DNA of 39,465 bases, from the NCBI RefSeq assembly GCF_000308795.1, contig NZ_BAGK01000306.1, positions 1-39,465 of the forward strand, read 5' to 3'. Below the pieces are notes generated by a model, which had not been told where the DNA came from, did no database searches, and saw only the letters and a list, made by a program, of their open reading frames with translations. The DNA comes from Nocardia thailandica NBRC 100428 (GTDB taxonomy: Bacteria > Actinomycetota > Actinomycetes > Mycobacteriales > Mycobacteriaceae). Every line of letters begins with the position of its first letter. The stretch's first letter is position 1. Positions 1 through 8,327 of the stretch are shown here, one piece after another. A program made the translations under genes and the position numbers.

Positions 1-1517
1 AGTTCGGCCACCGCCTTGGTGGTCTTCTTGGCCCGGTCCTCGTAGGCGCCGGCGCAGCCGACCCAGAACAGGTATTCGTAGCCGTCGAAGCTGTCGGCGT
101 CCTTACCGTAGACCGGGATCTGGAAATCGAGTTCGTTGATCCAGTTCAGCCGGTCCTTGGCGTTCTGGCCCCACGGGTTGCCCTTGTTCTCGAGGTTCTT
201 GAACAACCCGGCCAGCTCGCCGGGGAACTCCGACTCGATCAGCACCTGGTAGCGGCGCATGTCGATGATGTGATCGACGTGCTCGATATCGACCGGGCAC
301 TGCTCCACACACGCGCCACAGGTCGTGCACGACCACAGCACCTCGGGATCGATGACGCCGTGCACGTCCTCGCCACCGACCAGCGGACGCTCGGCCTCGG
401 CGCGGGCGGCCTCGGGGATCTTGGCCAGCGCCGATTCCTTGACGTTGCCCTCGGCGTCGACCAGGCCGATCTCCTCGCCGCCCATGTCCTTGCGGCCACC
501 GGCGAGCAGGTAGGGGGCCTTGGCGTAGCCGTGATCACGCAGCGACATGATCAACAGCTTCGGCGACAACGGCTTACCGGTATTCCACGCCGGGCACTGC
601 GACTGGCAGCGACCACACTCGGTACAGGTCGTGAAATCGAGGATGCCCTTCCAGGAGAAATCCTCGATCCTGCCCGCGCCGAAGGTGTCCACCTCCGGGT
701 CGGCGGTCTCCATGTCGAGGATCCTGCCGTCCGACATCATCGGCGCGACCGCGCCGAGGGCGACGCCGCCGTCGGCTTCGCGCTTGAAGTAGATGTTGGC
801 GAAGGCCGAGATGCGGTGCCAGGCCACACCCCAGGTCAGGTGGCGGCCGATGAGGTAGAGGAAGGCGGCGCCCGCGAGCATCTTCACGAACGCGAACACC
901 GAGATGAGCACCGGTTCGGCCGGCAGCAGGTGCGCGACCCGCAGGGTGATCCAGTCGGTGGAGGCGTGCCCGCCGCCGTAGGTGGCGATGCGGGACGCCT
1001 TGACCAGGATGTCGCCGAGGCCGTGGACGAGCACGATGGTCTCGATCAGGTAGGCGGCGAGGAAGTTCGATCCGCCGAACCGGGACAGCCGCTCGGGGCG
1101 GCGCGGGTGATTGCGCTGGCGGATGACGATCAGGGTGAGGATGCCGACGATCGTGGCCAGGGCCAGTATCTCCTCGAGGAGGTGATAGAGCGCCGTGTCG
1201 GCGATGATCGGCCAGCCGAACCCGGGATCGAAGGTCTGGCCGTAGGACTCGAAATAGAAGACCATGCCGAGCAGGAAACCGACCATCACCAGCCAGTGCG
1301 CCCAGCCGACGGTCCGGAATTTGTTCATGCGCGTGTGCGCGGCGACTTCGACGGCGACGGTCCGCAGTCGCGGCAGGACCGGGCGCAGCCGCGAGGAGTC
1401 CGGCCGGCCGGACCGCAGGACGCGGATCATGCGTGTCGCCCCGCGCGCCAGCGTCAGCCAGCAGTACAGCGTGACAGCGGCGCCGATGATCCCCAAAGTG
1501 ATTGTCGCGGTATTCAT
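1..1517 (-). CDS. etfD: EtfD-like membrane Fe-S oxidoreductase (5' part; 3' end beyond the window)
   Basis: This is a heterodisulfide-reductase-related iron-sulfur protein, resembling M. tuberculosis Rv0338c (EtfD). That protein passes electrons from acyl-CoA dehydrogenases, via electron-transfer flavoprotein, to the menaquinone pool. About 505 codons are present; the C-terminal part lies beyond base 1. The first ~270 residues hold several hydrophobic segments (a NarI-like membrane domain). Two 4Fe-4S motifs follow: CTECGRCQSQCP (C298, C301, C304, C308) and CTTCGACVEQCP (C397, C400, C403, C407). The reading then enters the expected Cys-rich region (FWVGCAG near the edge). The ATG at 1517 is preceded by GGGGGAAGC. 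A perfect palindrome lies 38 bases upstream. The family assignment is firm; the EtfD role is inferred from similarity recalled by eye. Confidence 0.85.
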   Translation of the reverse strand, partial: MNTATITLGIIGAAVTLYCWLTLARGATRMIRVLRSGRPDSSRLRPVLPRLRTVAVEVAAHTRMNKFRTVGWAHWLVMVGFLLGMVFYFESYGQTFDPGFGWPIIADTALYHLLEEILALATIVGILTLIVIRQRNHPRRPERLSRFGGSNFLAAYLIETIVLVHGLGDILVKASRIATYGGGHASTDWITLRVAHLLPAEPVLISVFAFVKMLAGAAFLYLIGRHLTWGVAWHRISAFANIYFKREADGGVALGAVAPMMSDGRILDMETADPEVDTFGAGRIEDFSWKGILDFTTCTECGRCQSQCPAWNTGKPLSPKLLIMSLRDHGYAKAPYLLAGGRKDMGGEEIGLVDAEGNVKESALAKIPEAARAEAERPLVGGEDVHGVIDPEVLWSCTTCGACVEQCPVDIEHVDHIIDMRRYQVLIESEFPGELAGLFKNLENKGNPWGQNAKDRLNWINELDFQIPVYGKDADSFDGYEYLFWVGCAGAYEDRAKKTTKAVAE

Positions 1518-1554
1518 GCGAGCTTCCCCCGTTCCGAGCCCCGATGGTGACAGC

Positions 1555-1582
1555 CCGCAAGTTACTCGCGAGTAACTTGCGG
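1555..1582. promoter_or_regulatory. Perfect 28-bp palindrome upstream of etfD-like gene
   Basis: The left arm CCGCAAGTTACTCG (1555-1568) is followed without spacer by its exact reverse complement (1569-1582). It sits 38 bp upstream of the etfD-like start, inside a 132-bp gap. The size and symmetry suit a TetR-type operator. The core TTACTCGCGAGTAA looks like the operators of fatty-acid repressors, but I cannot name the regulator. Confidence 0.7.
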
Positions 1583-1649
1583 TGTGGTCAACGTAGCACC
1601 CGAATCGGCGCGCGGGAAGACCCGCGGCGCGATGAGCGGGCGGCGGGTG

Positions 1650-2120
1650 TCAGGCGGGGCGGGCCTCGACGAAGGCCGCGAGATTGGCCAGCGACGAGGC
1701 GATCCCGGCTTCGTGGACGTCGTGGTCGATGCCCGGCGGCACGCCGGTCGCGGTGACGGTCACCCGCGTCGCGTCGCCGACGGCGGTGAACTCCCAGGTC
1801 ATCGTCATGGTGCCGGAGTACGCCGGGTCGTCGGTGTCGAAGACGGCGCGCTGCACGACCCGGTCGGGGCGGACGAGTTCGGCGAAGCCCACCTCGACGA
1901 CATCGGTGCCGTCGCCGGACTTGCCGGGGGTGGCCGAGGAATCGAGGTAGGTCAGGATCATCCGGAAACTGCCGCCGGGCCGGGGATCCCAGTGCGCGAG
2001 CCTGCCGGTCATGCCCTGCGGCGGCAGCCACGCGAGCAGCGCGTCCGGGTCGAGCAGCGCGTCGTAGACGGTCGCCGGGGCGGCGGCGACGACACGACTG
2101 GCGCGATCGATCCGGCTCAT
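1650..2120 (-). CDS. SRPBCC / AHSA1-like protein
   Basis: A 156-residue protein of the START/Bet v1-like superfamily, AHSA1 (activator of Hsp90 ATPase homologue) branch, also called polyketide cyclase-like. The family signs are the opening strand with RVVAAAPATVYDALLDPDAL, then LLAWLPPQGMTG, the GGSFRMILTY strand, and a C-terminal helix rich in A and L. In bacteria such proteins bind small hydrophobic ligands; no substrate can be read here. ATG 2120 is preferred because MSRIDRAS starts directly before the first strand. On the minus strand TAGGAT (2134-2129) lies 8 bases before this ATG, suggesting a nearly leaderless message. It is divergent from the ligase gene. Confidence 0.8.
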   Translation of the reverse strand: MSRIDRASRVVAAAPATVYDALLDPDALLAWLPPQGMTGRLAHWDPRPGGSFRMILTYLDSSATPGKSGDGTDVVEVGFAELVRPDRVVQRAVFDTDDPAYSGTMTMTWEFTAVGDATRVTVTATGVPPGIDHDVHEAGIASSLANLAAFVEARPA

Positions 2121-2178
2121 GATCCCCGATCCTACGGCGCGCACGGCCGCGCAGCGTCGCGCTGTCGGTGGGTGTCGG

Positions 2179-2184
2179 TACCGT
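2179..2184 (+). promoter_or_regulatory. Putative -10 element of ligA-like gene (leaderless)
   Basis: TACCGT ends 7 bases before the GTG at 2192 and no Shine-Dalgarno sequence is visible, so transcription may begin at or next to the start codon. This supports GTG 2192 over the in-frame GTG at 2168. Confidence 0.45.
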
Positions 2185-2191
2185 CTGGTGC

Positions 2192-4183
2192 GTGGAAACA
2201 GGGGAACGTATCCAAGAGCTCGCCGACCGTGTCGTCGTGTTGCGGGAGGCCTACTACCAGGGTTCGCCGCTGGTCGCCGATGCCGACTACGACGCGGTCG
2301 AGGACGAGTTGCGGGCGCTGATCGAGGCGCATCCCGGCCTCGCGCCCGATCCCAATCCCCTCGATCAGGTCGGCGCGCCCGGCGTGCTGCACGCTCCCGT
2401 GCGGCATTCGCGCCCGATGCTGTCGCTGGAGAAGGCGACCAAGCCCGAACAGGTCGCGGCGTTCTTCGACCGTTTCCCCGGCCAGGCCGTCGTGGTCATG
2501 CCGAAGCTCGACGGGCTGTCGCTGGCGCTGGTCTTCGAGGACGGGCGCTTCGCGCGGGCGATCACGCGCGGCGACGGCACCACCGGCGACGACGTGACGA
2601 TGCTCGTGCGCGCCCTCGTCGACGGCGTGCCCGAGCGCATCGGGCTACCGGGGCGGGTGGAGGTCCGCGGCGAGGCGGTCATGCTGCGGTCGACCTTCGC
2701 CGCCTACAACACCGCGCACCCGGACAAGCCGCTGATCAACCCGCGCAACGCCGCGGCGGGCACGCTACGGGCCAAGGACCCGGCCACGGTCGCCGAGCGG
2801 CGCCTGCAGTTCTTCGGCTTCGACCTCGACGCCGCCGAGGGCGGCGCCGCCGTCGACCTGGCCGACGGGCTCGGCGCGCTCGGCATCGTCGGCGCGCGGA
2901 TGACGCACTGCGCCGACGCCGCGGCCGCGCAGGCGGCGATCACCGCGATCGAGCAGGGCCGCAACGACCTCGACTACGACATCGACGGCGCCGTGCTGCG
3001 GCTGGCCGACCGCGACGCCTACGCCGCCGCGGGCACCCGCTCGAACTCCCCGCGCGGCGCCCTGGCCTTCAAGTTCGCCGCCGAGGAGAAGACCACGCTG
3101 CTGAAAGAGGTGGTGTGGGACGTGGGCAAGACCGGCAAGATCGTGCCGGTGGCCTGGCTCGAGCCGGTGTTCGTCGGCGGCACCACGGTCACCAAGGCCA
3201 CGCTGGCCAACCAGGAGGTGATCCGCGCGCGCGATATCAAGGTCGGTGACACGGTGCTGGTGCGCCGCGCGGGCGACGTGATCCCGTTCGTCGCCGGGGT
3301 GCTCGACGCGTCGGCCCGCACGGGGCAGGAGCGCGAGATCGTGCCGCCGTCGGTGTGCCCGTCGTGCGCGCAGCCGGTCACCGAGCAGGGCAACAGCCGG
3401 GAGTTGTTCTGTACCAACGTGGCCTGCCCGGCGCAGACCGTCCGCAGGCTCATCCACTGGGCCTCGCGCGCGGCCGCCGACATCGACGCCATCGGGCCGG
3501 TGTGGATCGAACGCCTCGCCGAGGCGGGCATTCTGGAACACCCGTCGGACTTCTACACCCTCACCAAGGAACAGCTGCTCGAATTCGACCGGGTCGGTGA
3601 GGTTTCCGCGGCCCGCATGATCGATTCGATCGACGCGAGCAGGGGAGTCGGGCTGCGGCGCGCCCTGATCGGGCTGGCGATCCCGATGGCCTCCGACGGC
3701 ACCGCCGCCCGGCTGGCCCGGTCCGGGTTCGCCTCCCTGGAGGAGGTCGCCGACGCGGGCGAGGAGCGCTTGGTGTCGGTGGAGGACATCGGCCCGAAGG
3801 TGGCCGCCTCGCTGACCGAGCACCTGTCGCGGCTGCGTCCGGAACTCGAGCGGCTGCGCGCCGCGGGGGTCAGCCTCGACGTCCGGGCCGAGGACCTGCC
3901 GCCCGTCGTCGCCGCAGGCGCGCCCCTCGCGGACAAGACCGTGGTGATCACCGGCGCGATCAGCGATCCGCGCTCGGGTGAGAAGGTCGCGCGTCCCACC
4001 TTCCAGCGGCTGTGCGAGCAGGCGGGCGCGACCGCGGCCTCCTCGGTCTCGGCCAACACCGACCTGCTGATCACCGGCGCCGGGGTGGGCGACAGCAAGC
4101 TGGCCAAGGCGGAGAAGCTCGGTGTCGAGGTGGTCGACCAGGCCCAGATCTGGGACCTGCTGATCGAGGCGAAGATCGTCTAG
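2192..4183 (+). CDS. ligA: NAD-dependent DNA ligase LigA, divergent form
   Basis: A 663-residue NAD+-dependent DNA ligase that seals nicks through an adenylated lysine. All LigA parts are present in order: the Ia NAD-binding domain (YYQGSPLVADADYDAVEDEL), the adenylation motif KLDG with K105, the OB fold (VGKTGKIVPVAWLEPV), a C4 zinc finger (C389, C392, C407, C412), HhH repeats around residues 430-570 and a C-terminal BRCT domain from about 590. The sequence differs from the usual actinobacterial LigA: MPKLDGLSLAL replaces the typical ELKIDG context, and the N-terminus is short. It may therefore be a second, accessory LigA. Its TAG stop overlaps that of the convergent flavoprotein gene. Confidence 0.93.
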   Translation: METGERIQELADRVVVLREAYYQGSPLVADADYDAVEDELRALIEAHPGLAPDPNPLDQVGAPGVLHAPVRHSRPMLSLEKATKPEQVAAFFDRFPGQAVVVMPKLDGLSLALVFEDGRFARAITRGDGTTGDDVTMLVRALVDGVPERIGLPGRVEVRGEAVMLRSTFAAYNTAHPDKPLINPRNAAAGTLRAKDPATVAERRLQFFGFDLDAAEGGAAVDLADGLGALGIVGARMTHCADAAAAQAAITAIEQGRNDLDYDIDGAVLRLADRDAYAAAGTRSNSPRGALAFKFAAEEKTTLLKEVVWDVGKTGKIVPVAWLEPVFVGGTTVTKATLANQEVIRARDIKVGDTVLVRRAGDVIPFVAGVLDASARTGQEREIVPPSVCPSCAQPVTEQGNSRELFCTNVACPAQTVRRLIHWASRAAADIDAIGPVWIERLAEAGILEHPSDFYTLTKEQLLEFDRVGEVSAARMIDSIDASRGVGLRRALIGLAIPMASDGTAARLARSGFASLEEVADAGEERLVSVEDIGPKVAASLTEHLSRLRPELERLRAAGVSLDVRAEDLPPVVAAGAPLADKTVVITGAISDPRSGEKVARPTFQRLCEQAGATAASSVSANTDLLITGAGVGDSKLAKAEKLGVEVVDQAQIWDLLIEAKIV

Positions 4184-5655
4184 CCGGCGGCGGCGGTCCC
4201 GGCGCGGCGGCCGAAGAAGGTGCCGTCGCCGAGGGACGTGCCGCTGATGTAGCCCCACGCGTGCAGGCCGGAGGTGGCGCGCCCGGCGGCGAACAGTCCG
4301 GGGATCGGCCTGCCGTCGAGGTCGAGGACGTGGCCGTCGACGGTGGTGCGCAGCCCGCCGAGGGTGAAGACCTCGGCGCCGCCGCGCGCGGTGCCGCCGT
4401 CGCCGTACTCGGGCGGCGCCATGCCGCGGCGGACATCGATCGCCGCGAACGGCGGCCGCAGGGGCCGCAGCCAGCGCGCCGCCTTGTGGAAGTACGGGTC
4501 CTCGCCCCGCTCGGCGAAGCGGTTGTACTCGCCGACGGTGGTCCGCAACGCGCCCTCGGGCATGCCGATCTCCTGTTCGAGCTCGGCCAGGGTCTCCGCG
4601 ACGTGATGCGGCCGCACGCCCCAGCGTTCCTCGACGGGGACCTCTTCGTAGCCCTGCTCGTCGAGGATCACCCACACCTCGAGGTCGTGCTTGTAGAGCG
4701 CGGCCTGGCCGACCAGGCCCGGGTAGACGTCCTCGTTGACGAACCGACGGCCGAGCTTGTCGACGATCATGCCGCGCACCATCATCCCCGGCACCAGGGA
4801 GATGCCGACCTGCGCGGCGGACATGTGCCGGACCGCCGCGCCGGCGGCCTGCGCCATCACGATGCCGCGCCCGTCGTCGCCGCCGTCGCTGTTGACGCCG
4901 AGGCCGACGAGCTGGGGCGCGTGCTGGGCGACCAGCTCGGCGTTGTCGGCGAAACCGCCCGTCGTGAGGACGACTCCGCGGCGCGCGCGGTAGGTGACGG
5001 TGGCGTCGAAGTGCCGCGCGACCAGGCCGACGACGCGTCCGTCCTCGACGACGAGGCGCAGCGCGGCGGTGTCGGTGTGGACGGCGACGCCGGTGCCGGC
5101 GATCGCCTCGCTCAGCACGGCCATGAGCACCTTGCCGCCGAAGCCGTCGGAGGTGACGCGGTGGCCACGGGGCGCGGGGGCGGCGATCGTGTCGAAGGGA
5201 TGAGCGTTCTCGCCCATCCACATCAGGCCGTCGTCGGTCGGCGGCACCCAGGTGGGGGAGTCCCACAGCGACGGCTTGAACGGGACGCCGTGGCCGGCGA
5301 GCCAGTGGTAGTGCTCGACGCCGGAGCGGCTGTAGAGGCCGACCTTCTCGCGGTCGGCATCGGGTCCCAGTGCCGCGAGCAGGAACGCCTCCATGGCCTC
5401 GGGGGTGTCGGTGAAGCCGCACGCCCGTTGGATCGGGGTGCCACCGCCCAGGTACATCTCCCCGCCCGACAGCGCCGAGGAGCCGCCCGCGCCGCTCTGG
5501 CGCTCGAGCAGGATCACCGCCGCGCCCGCCGCGTCGGCCTCCAGCGCCGCGGCGGCGCCCGCGCAGCCGTAGCCGACGATCAGGACGTCGGTCTCGTGGT
5601 CGTAGGCGGTGATCCGGCCGGCATCGATCGGGGTCACGGGCACACGGGCGCTCAT
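4180..5655 (-). CDS. KstD-like FAD-dependent oxidoreductase
   Basis: A 491-residue flavoprotein of the fumarate reductase / 3-ketosteroid-delta1-dehydrogenase group. The FAD dinucleotide motif VLIVGYGCAGAAAALEADAA lies near residue 23, and the C-terminus has GLFAAGRATSGLHAWGYISG, typical of KstD-like enzymes. A 1,2-dehydrogenation of a steroid or related ketone is possible. The protein is shorter than true KstD (about 560 residues), so the substrate is open. The start at 5655 (MSARVPVTP) is set by AGGAGAGGA just upstream; the frame stays open to 5832 but without protein-like sequence. It is divergent from an acyl-CoA synthetase gene, and the two probably share one control region. Confidence 0.85.
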   Translation of the reverse strand: MSARVPVTPIDAGRITAYDHETDVLIVGYGCAGAAAALEADAAGAAVILLERQSGAGGSSALSGGEMYLGGGTPIQRACGFTDTPEAMEAFLLAALGPDADREKVGLYSRSGVEHYHWLAGHGVPFKPSLWDSPTWVPPTDDGLMWMGENAHPFDTIAAPAPRGHRVTSDGFGGKVLMAVLSEAIAGTGVAVHTDTAALRLVVEDGRVVGLVARHFDATVTYRARRGVVLTTGGFADNAELVAQHAPQLVGLGVNSDGGDDGRGIVMAQAAGAAVRHMSAAQVGISLVPGMMVRGMIVDKLGRRFVNEDVYPGLVGQAALYKHDLEVWVILDEQGYEEVPVEERWGVRPHHVAETLAELEQEIGMPEGALRTTVGEYNRFAERGEDPYFHKAARWLRPLRPPFAAIDVRRGMAPPEYGDGGTARGGAEVFTLGGLRTTVDGHVLDLDGRPIPGLFAAGRATSGLHAWGYISGTSLGDGTFFGRRAGTAAAG

Positions 5656-5808
5656 CCGGAGTCCTCTCCTCGGCGCCGGGCCGGGCGCCGCTCGGGTGGG
5701 TGCGGGCCACGGTAGGTCGGGGGGCGAGCGGGCGTGCGAGGGTCTCCCGGTCATCGGGAGAACGATCCGTCGGTGGGCGAGGCGCGGCGGGCGCGGCCAC
5801 TTGTTGAC

Positions 5809-5860
5809 TTGACGCCAATTGCTGGGCATCATCTATTTGGCGTCATGCCAAATAGATGAT
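5809..5860. promoter_or_regulatory. fadD promoter overlapping a 14-bp-arm inverted repeat
   Basis: The arms ATCATCTATTTGGC (5828-5841) and GCCAAATAGATGAT (5847-5860) are exact inverted repeats around GTCAT. A further TGACGCCAA (5810-5818) is the reverse complement of TTGGCGTCA (5837-5845). On the plus strand TTGACG (5809-5814) and TCTATT (5832-5837), 17 bp apart, form a plausible promoter whose -10 lies inside the left arm. A repressor here could control both the acyl-CoA synthetase and the KstD-like gene. Confidence 0.65.
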
Positions 5861-5874
5861 CCGAGGAGTGGTCC

Positions 5875-7638
5875 ATGTCCGAGAGTCTGTGCGCGCACTT
5901 CCAGCGCCGGGTTGCGCAACGCCCCGACGAGGTCGCCCTGCGGCGCGCCGACGGCGGCCTCGAGATCACCTGGGGCGAGTACGGGCGCCGGGTCCGCGAG
6001 CTCGCGGCCGGGCTCGCGGCGCTGGGCGTGCGGCACGGCGACACGGTCGGCCTGATGCTGACCAACCGGCCCGAGTTCCACCTCGTCGACGCCGCGATCA
6101 TGCACCTGGGTGCGGTGGCGTTCTCGGTGTACAACACCAGTGCCGCGCCGCAGGTCCGCTATCTGTTCGACAACGCCCGCCCGCGCGTGGTCGTCACCGA
6201 GGAGCAGTTCCTCGCCCGGGTGCGCGAGGCCGCCGACGGCTCGTCGGTCGAGCACGTCGTCACGGTCGACGGCGCGGAGGGGACGCTGTCGCTCGCCGAG
6301 CTCGCCGGACGCGGCGCCCCGGACTTCGACTTCGACGCGGCCTGGCGGGCGGTGACCCGCGAGGACGTGCTGACCCTCATCTACACCAGCGGCACGACCG
6401 GCAATCCCAAGGGCGTGGAACTCACCCACGGCAACCTGCTCTACCAGCTCGAGGTGATCGTCGAGGTCGTCGGCGACCTGAGCGACGGCAGGCTGATCTC
6501 CTACCTGCCCGACGCGCACCTGATCAACCGCTGGATCTGCCAGTACGCGCCGATGTACTTCGGCGGCACCGTGACCGACGTCGACGACCCGAAGTCCCTC
6601 CTCGAGGTCCTCGGCCGCGTGCACCCGACGTTCTTCGTCGCCGTTCCCATGCTCTGGTACAAGCTCAAGGGCGCGGTCGAGGCGAAGGTCGCCGCCGCGA
6701 CCGGCGAGGCGGGAGCCGCCCTGCGCCGGGCGCTCGCGGTCGGCAGGCGGCGGGCGGCCGCGATCGTGGCGGGCGCCGAGGTGAGCGCGGCCGACGCGAA
6801 GGAGTTCGCCGAGGCCGATGCGCTGGTGCTGTCGCCGCTGCGCGCCTCGCTGGGCTTCGACCAGCTGGTCGCGGCCGTGTCCGGCGCGGCGCCGATCGAC
6901 GTCGCGGCCCTGGAATTCATGCTGGCACTGGGTGTTCCGGTGCTCGAGGCGTGGGGCATGTCGGAGACCTCGGCGGTCACCACGGTGAACCCGGCGGGCA
7001 GCCCGCGTTACGGCACGGTCGGCACGGCGATCCCCGGCACCGAGATCCGCCTCGCCGGCGACGGTGAGGTGCTCGTGCGCGGAGGGGGCGTGATGCGCGG
7101 TTACCGGGACGATCCGGAACGCACCGCCGAGACCCTCGACGCCGACGGCTGGATCCACACCGGCGACATCGGCACGCTCGTCGACGGCTACCTCAGCATC
7201 GTCGACCGCAAGAAGGAACTCATCATCAACGACGGCGGCAAGAACATGTCGCCGTCCAACATCGAGGGCGCGCTGAAAGCGGCCAGCGCGCTGGTCGGTT
7301 CGGTGGTCGCCCTCGGCGACAAGCGCCCGCACATCGCGGCGCTGATCACTCTCGACCCCGACGCGGCCGCGGTGTTCGCGGCCCGCGCCGGGCTCGGGGA
7401 CGCCACCCCCGAGTCGCTGCCCGGCCTCGTCGCCCACCCCGCGCTGCTGGCCGCGATCGGCGCGGCGGTCGAGGCCGCCAACGCCCGGCTGTCCCGGGTC
7501 GAGCACATCCGGACCTGGGAGGTGTTGCCGGTGTACTGGCTGCCCGGCGGTGACGAGCTCACCCCCACGATGAAGCTCAAGCGCGCCCCCATCAACGCCA
7601 AGTACGCCGAGCGTATCGACGCGCTCTACGCGAGATGA
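5875..7638 (+). CDS. Long-chain acyl-CoA synthetase (FadD-type, AMP-forming)
   Basis: A 587-residue ANL-superfamily ligase that activates a fatty or steroid-side-chain carboxylate to its CoA thioester with ATP. The P-loop YTSGTTGNPKG starts at residue 170. The AWGMSETSAV motif follows near 360, then WIHTGDIG at 426, DRKKELIINDGGKN (hinge, K456), and the catalytic-lysine region TPTMKLKRAPI near the C-terminus. The pattern is nearest to FadD15-like long-chain enzymes. The ATG at 5875 has GAGGAG 8 bases upstream. A TetR gene follows 40 bp downstream on the same strand and may regulate this unit. Confidence 0.9.
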   Translation: MSESLCAHFQRRVAQRPDEVALRRADGGLEITWGEYGRRVRELAAGLAALGVRHGDTVGLMLTNRPEFHLVDAAIMHLGAVAFSVYNTSAAPQVRYLFDNARPRVVVTEEQFLARVREAADGSSVEHVVTVDGAEGTLSLAELAGRGAPDFDFDAAWRAVTREDVLTLIYTSGTTGNPKGVELTHGNLLYQLEVIVEVVGDLSDGRLISYLPDAHLINRWICQYAPMYFGGTVTDVDDPKSLLEVLGRVHPTFFVAVPMLWYKLKGAVEAKVAAATGEAGAALRRALAVGRRRAAAIVAGAEVSAADAKEFAEADALVLSPLRASLGFDQLVAAVSGAAPIDVAALEFMLALGVPVLEAWGMSETSAVTTVNPAGSPRYGTVGTAIPGTEIRLAGDGEVLVRGGGVMRGYRDDPERTAETLDADGWIHTGDIGTLVDGYLSIVDRKKELIINDGGKNMSPSNIEGALKAASALVGSVVALGDKRPHIAALITLDPDAAAVFAARAGLGDATPESLPGLVAHPALLAAIGAAVEAANARLSRVEHIRTWEVLPVYWLPGGDELTPTMKLKRAPINAKYAERIDALYAR

Positions 7639-7678
7639 GCTCGTCGGCCGCGCCGGCGCGTGTGACACCATCGGGGTC

Positions 7679-8284
7679 ATGACCGCCGACACGTCCCGGG
7701 AGCCGCGCTGGCGGCGGCGTGGCCCCGACGAGCGCCACGCCGACATCCTCGACGCGGCCGTCCGGGCGTTCGGCGAACAGCCGTACGCCGCGGTGCAGAT
7801 GGCCGCCATCGCCAAGGACGCCGGCGTCACCCGGGCGCTGGTACATCACTATGTCGGCACCAAACGCGACCTGTATCTCGAGGTCGTGCGCGCCCTGCGC
7901 TTCGTGCCGCCGCTCGAGGAGGTGCACCTGCCCTCGGGCTCGCTGCGCGAGCGCGTCGAGGCGCTGGTCGCCTGGCTGGTCACCGCGATGGGCGCGCACG
8001 CGCGCACCTGGGTCGCGGTCGGCGCCGACGGCGTCGCCGACGCCGAGGTGCGCGCGATCCTCGACGAGGCCGACGACCAGGCCGCCGCCCGGGTGCTCGA
8101 CTCGATCGGTTTCGCCGGCGCCGACCGGGAGACGGCGACGGCCGTCGTGCGGGCCTACGGCGGCCTGATCAAGGCGGCCATGCGCGAGTGGGTCGAGCGC
8201 GACCAGCTCACCGAGGCGCAGGTGCGCACGGTCCTCACCGAAACCCTTGTCGCACTGGCGGAATCGGTGCTGCCGCGACTGTAG
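7679..8284 (+). CDS. TetR/AcrR family regulator
   Basis: A 201-residue one-component regulator. The N-terminal TetR DNA-binding domain has the helix-turn-helix AAIAKDAGVTRALVHHYVGTKRDLY (about residues 42-66), read in two parts. The remaining ~130 helical residues form the ligand and dimer domain. There is no ribosome site before the ATG; CACCAT (7666-7671) seven bases upstream could be the -10 of a leaderless message. Lying just after the acyl-CoA synthetase gene, it is the best local candidate for the inverted repeat in the 5.8-kb divergent promoter. The ligand is unknown, perhaps an acyl-CoA or a steroid. Confidence 0.9.
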   Translation: MTADTSREPRWRRRGPDERHADILDAAVRAFGEQPYAAVQMAAIAKDAGVTRALVHHYVGTKRDLYLEVVRALRFVPPLEEVHLPSGSLRERVEALVAWLVTAMGAHARTWVAVGADGVADAEVRAILDEADDQAAARVLDSIGFAGADRETATAVVRAYGGLIKAAMREWVERDQLTEAQVRTVLTETLVALAESVLPRL

Positions 8285-8327
8285 GACGCGGCGCGCGAGC
8301 CGTGCGCGGCCTCGTGGACCGGAGGGG

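Noticed and set aside
4180..5655. Calling the flavoprotein a true 3-ketosteroid-delta1-dehydrogenase (kstD)
   Set aside because: It is about 70 residues shorter than known KstD and no other steroid-ring genes (kshA, hsaC and so on) are nearby; only the family is supported.
2765..5818. A 1017-residue minus-strand open frame over the ligase and KstD-like genes
   Set aside because: No family motif and very Arg-rich; both real genes are recognised in other frames.
7661..7679. Operator between the acyl-CoA synthetase and TetR genes
   Set aside because: No inverted repeat found in the 40-bp gap; the long repeat at 5828-5860 is the better candidate.
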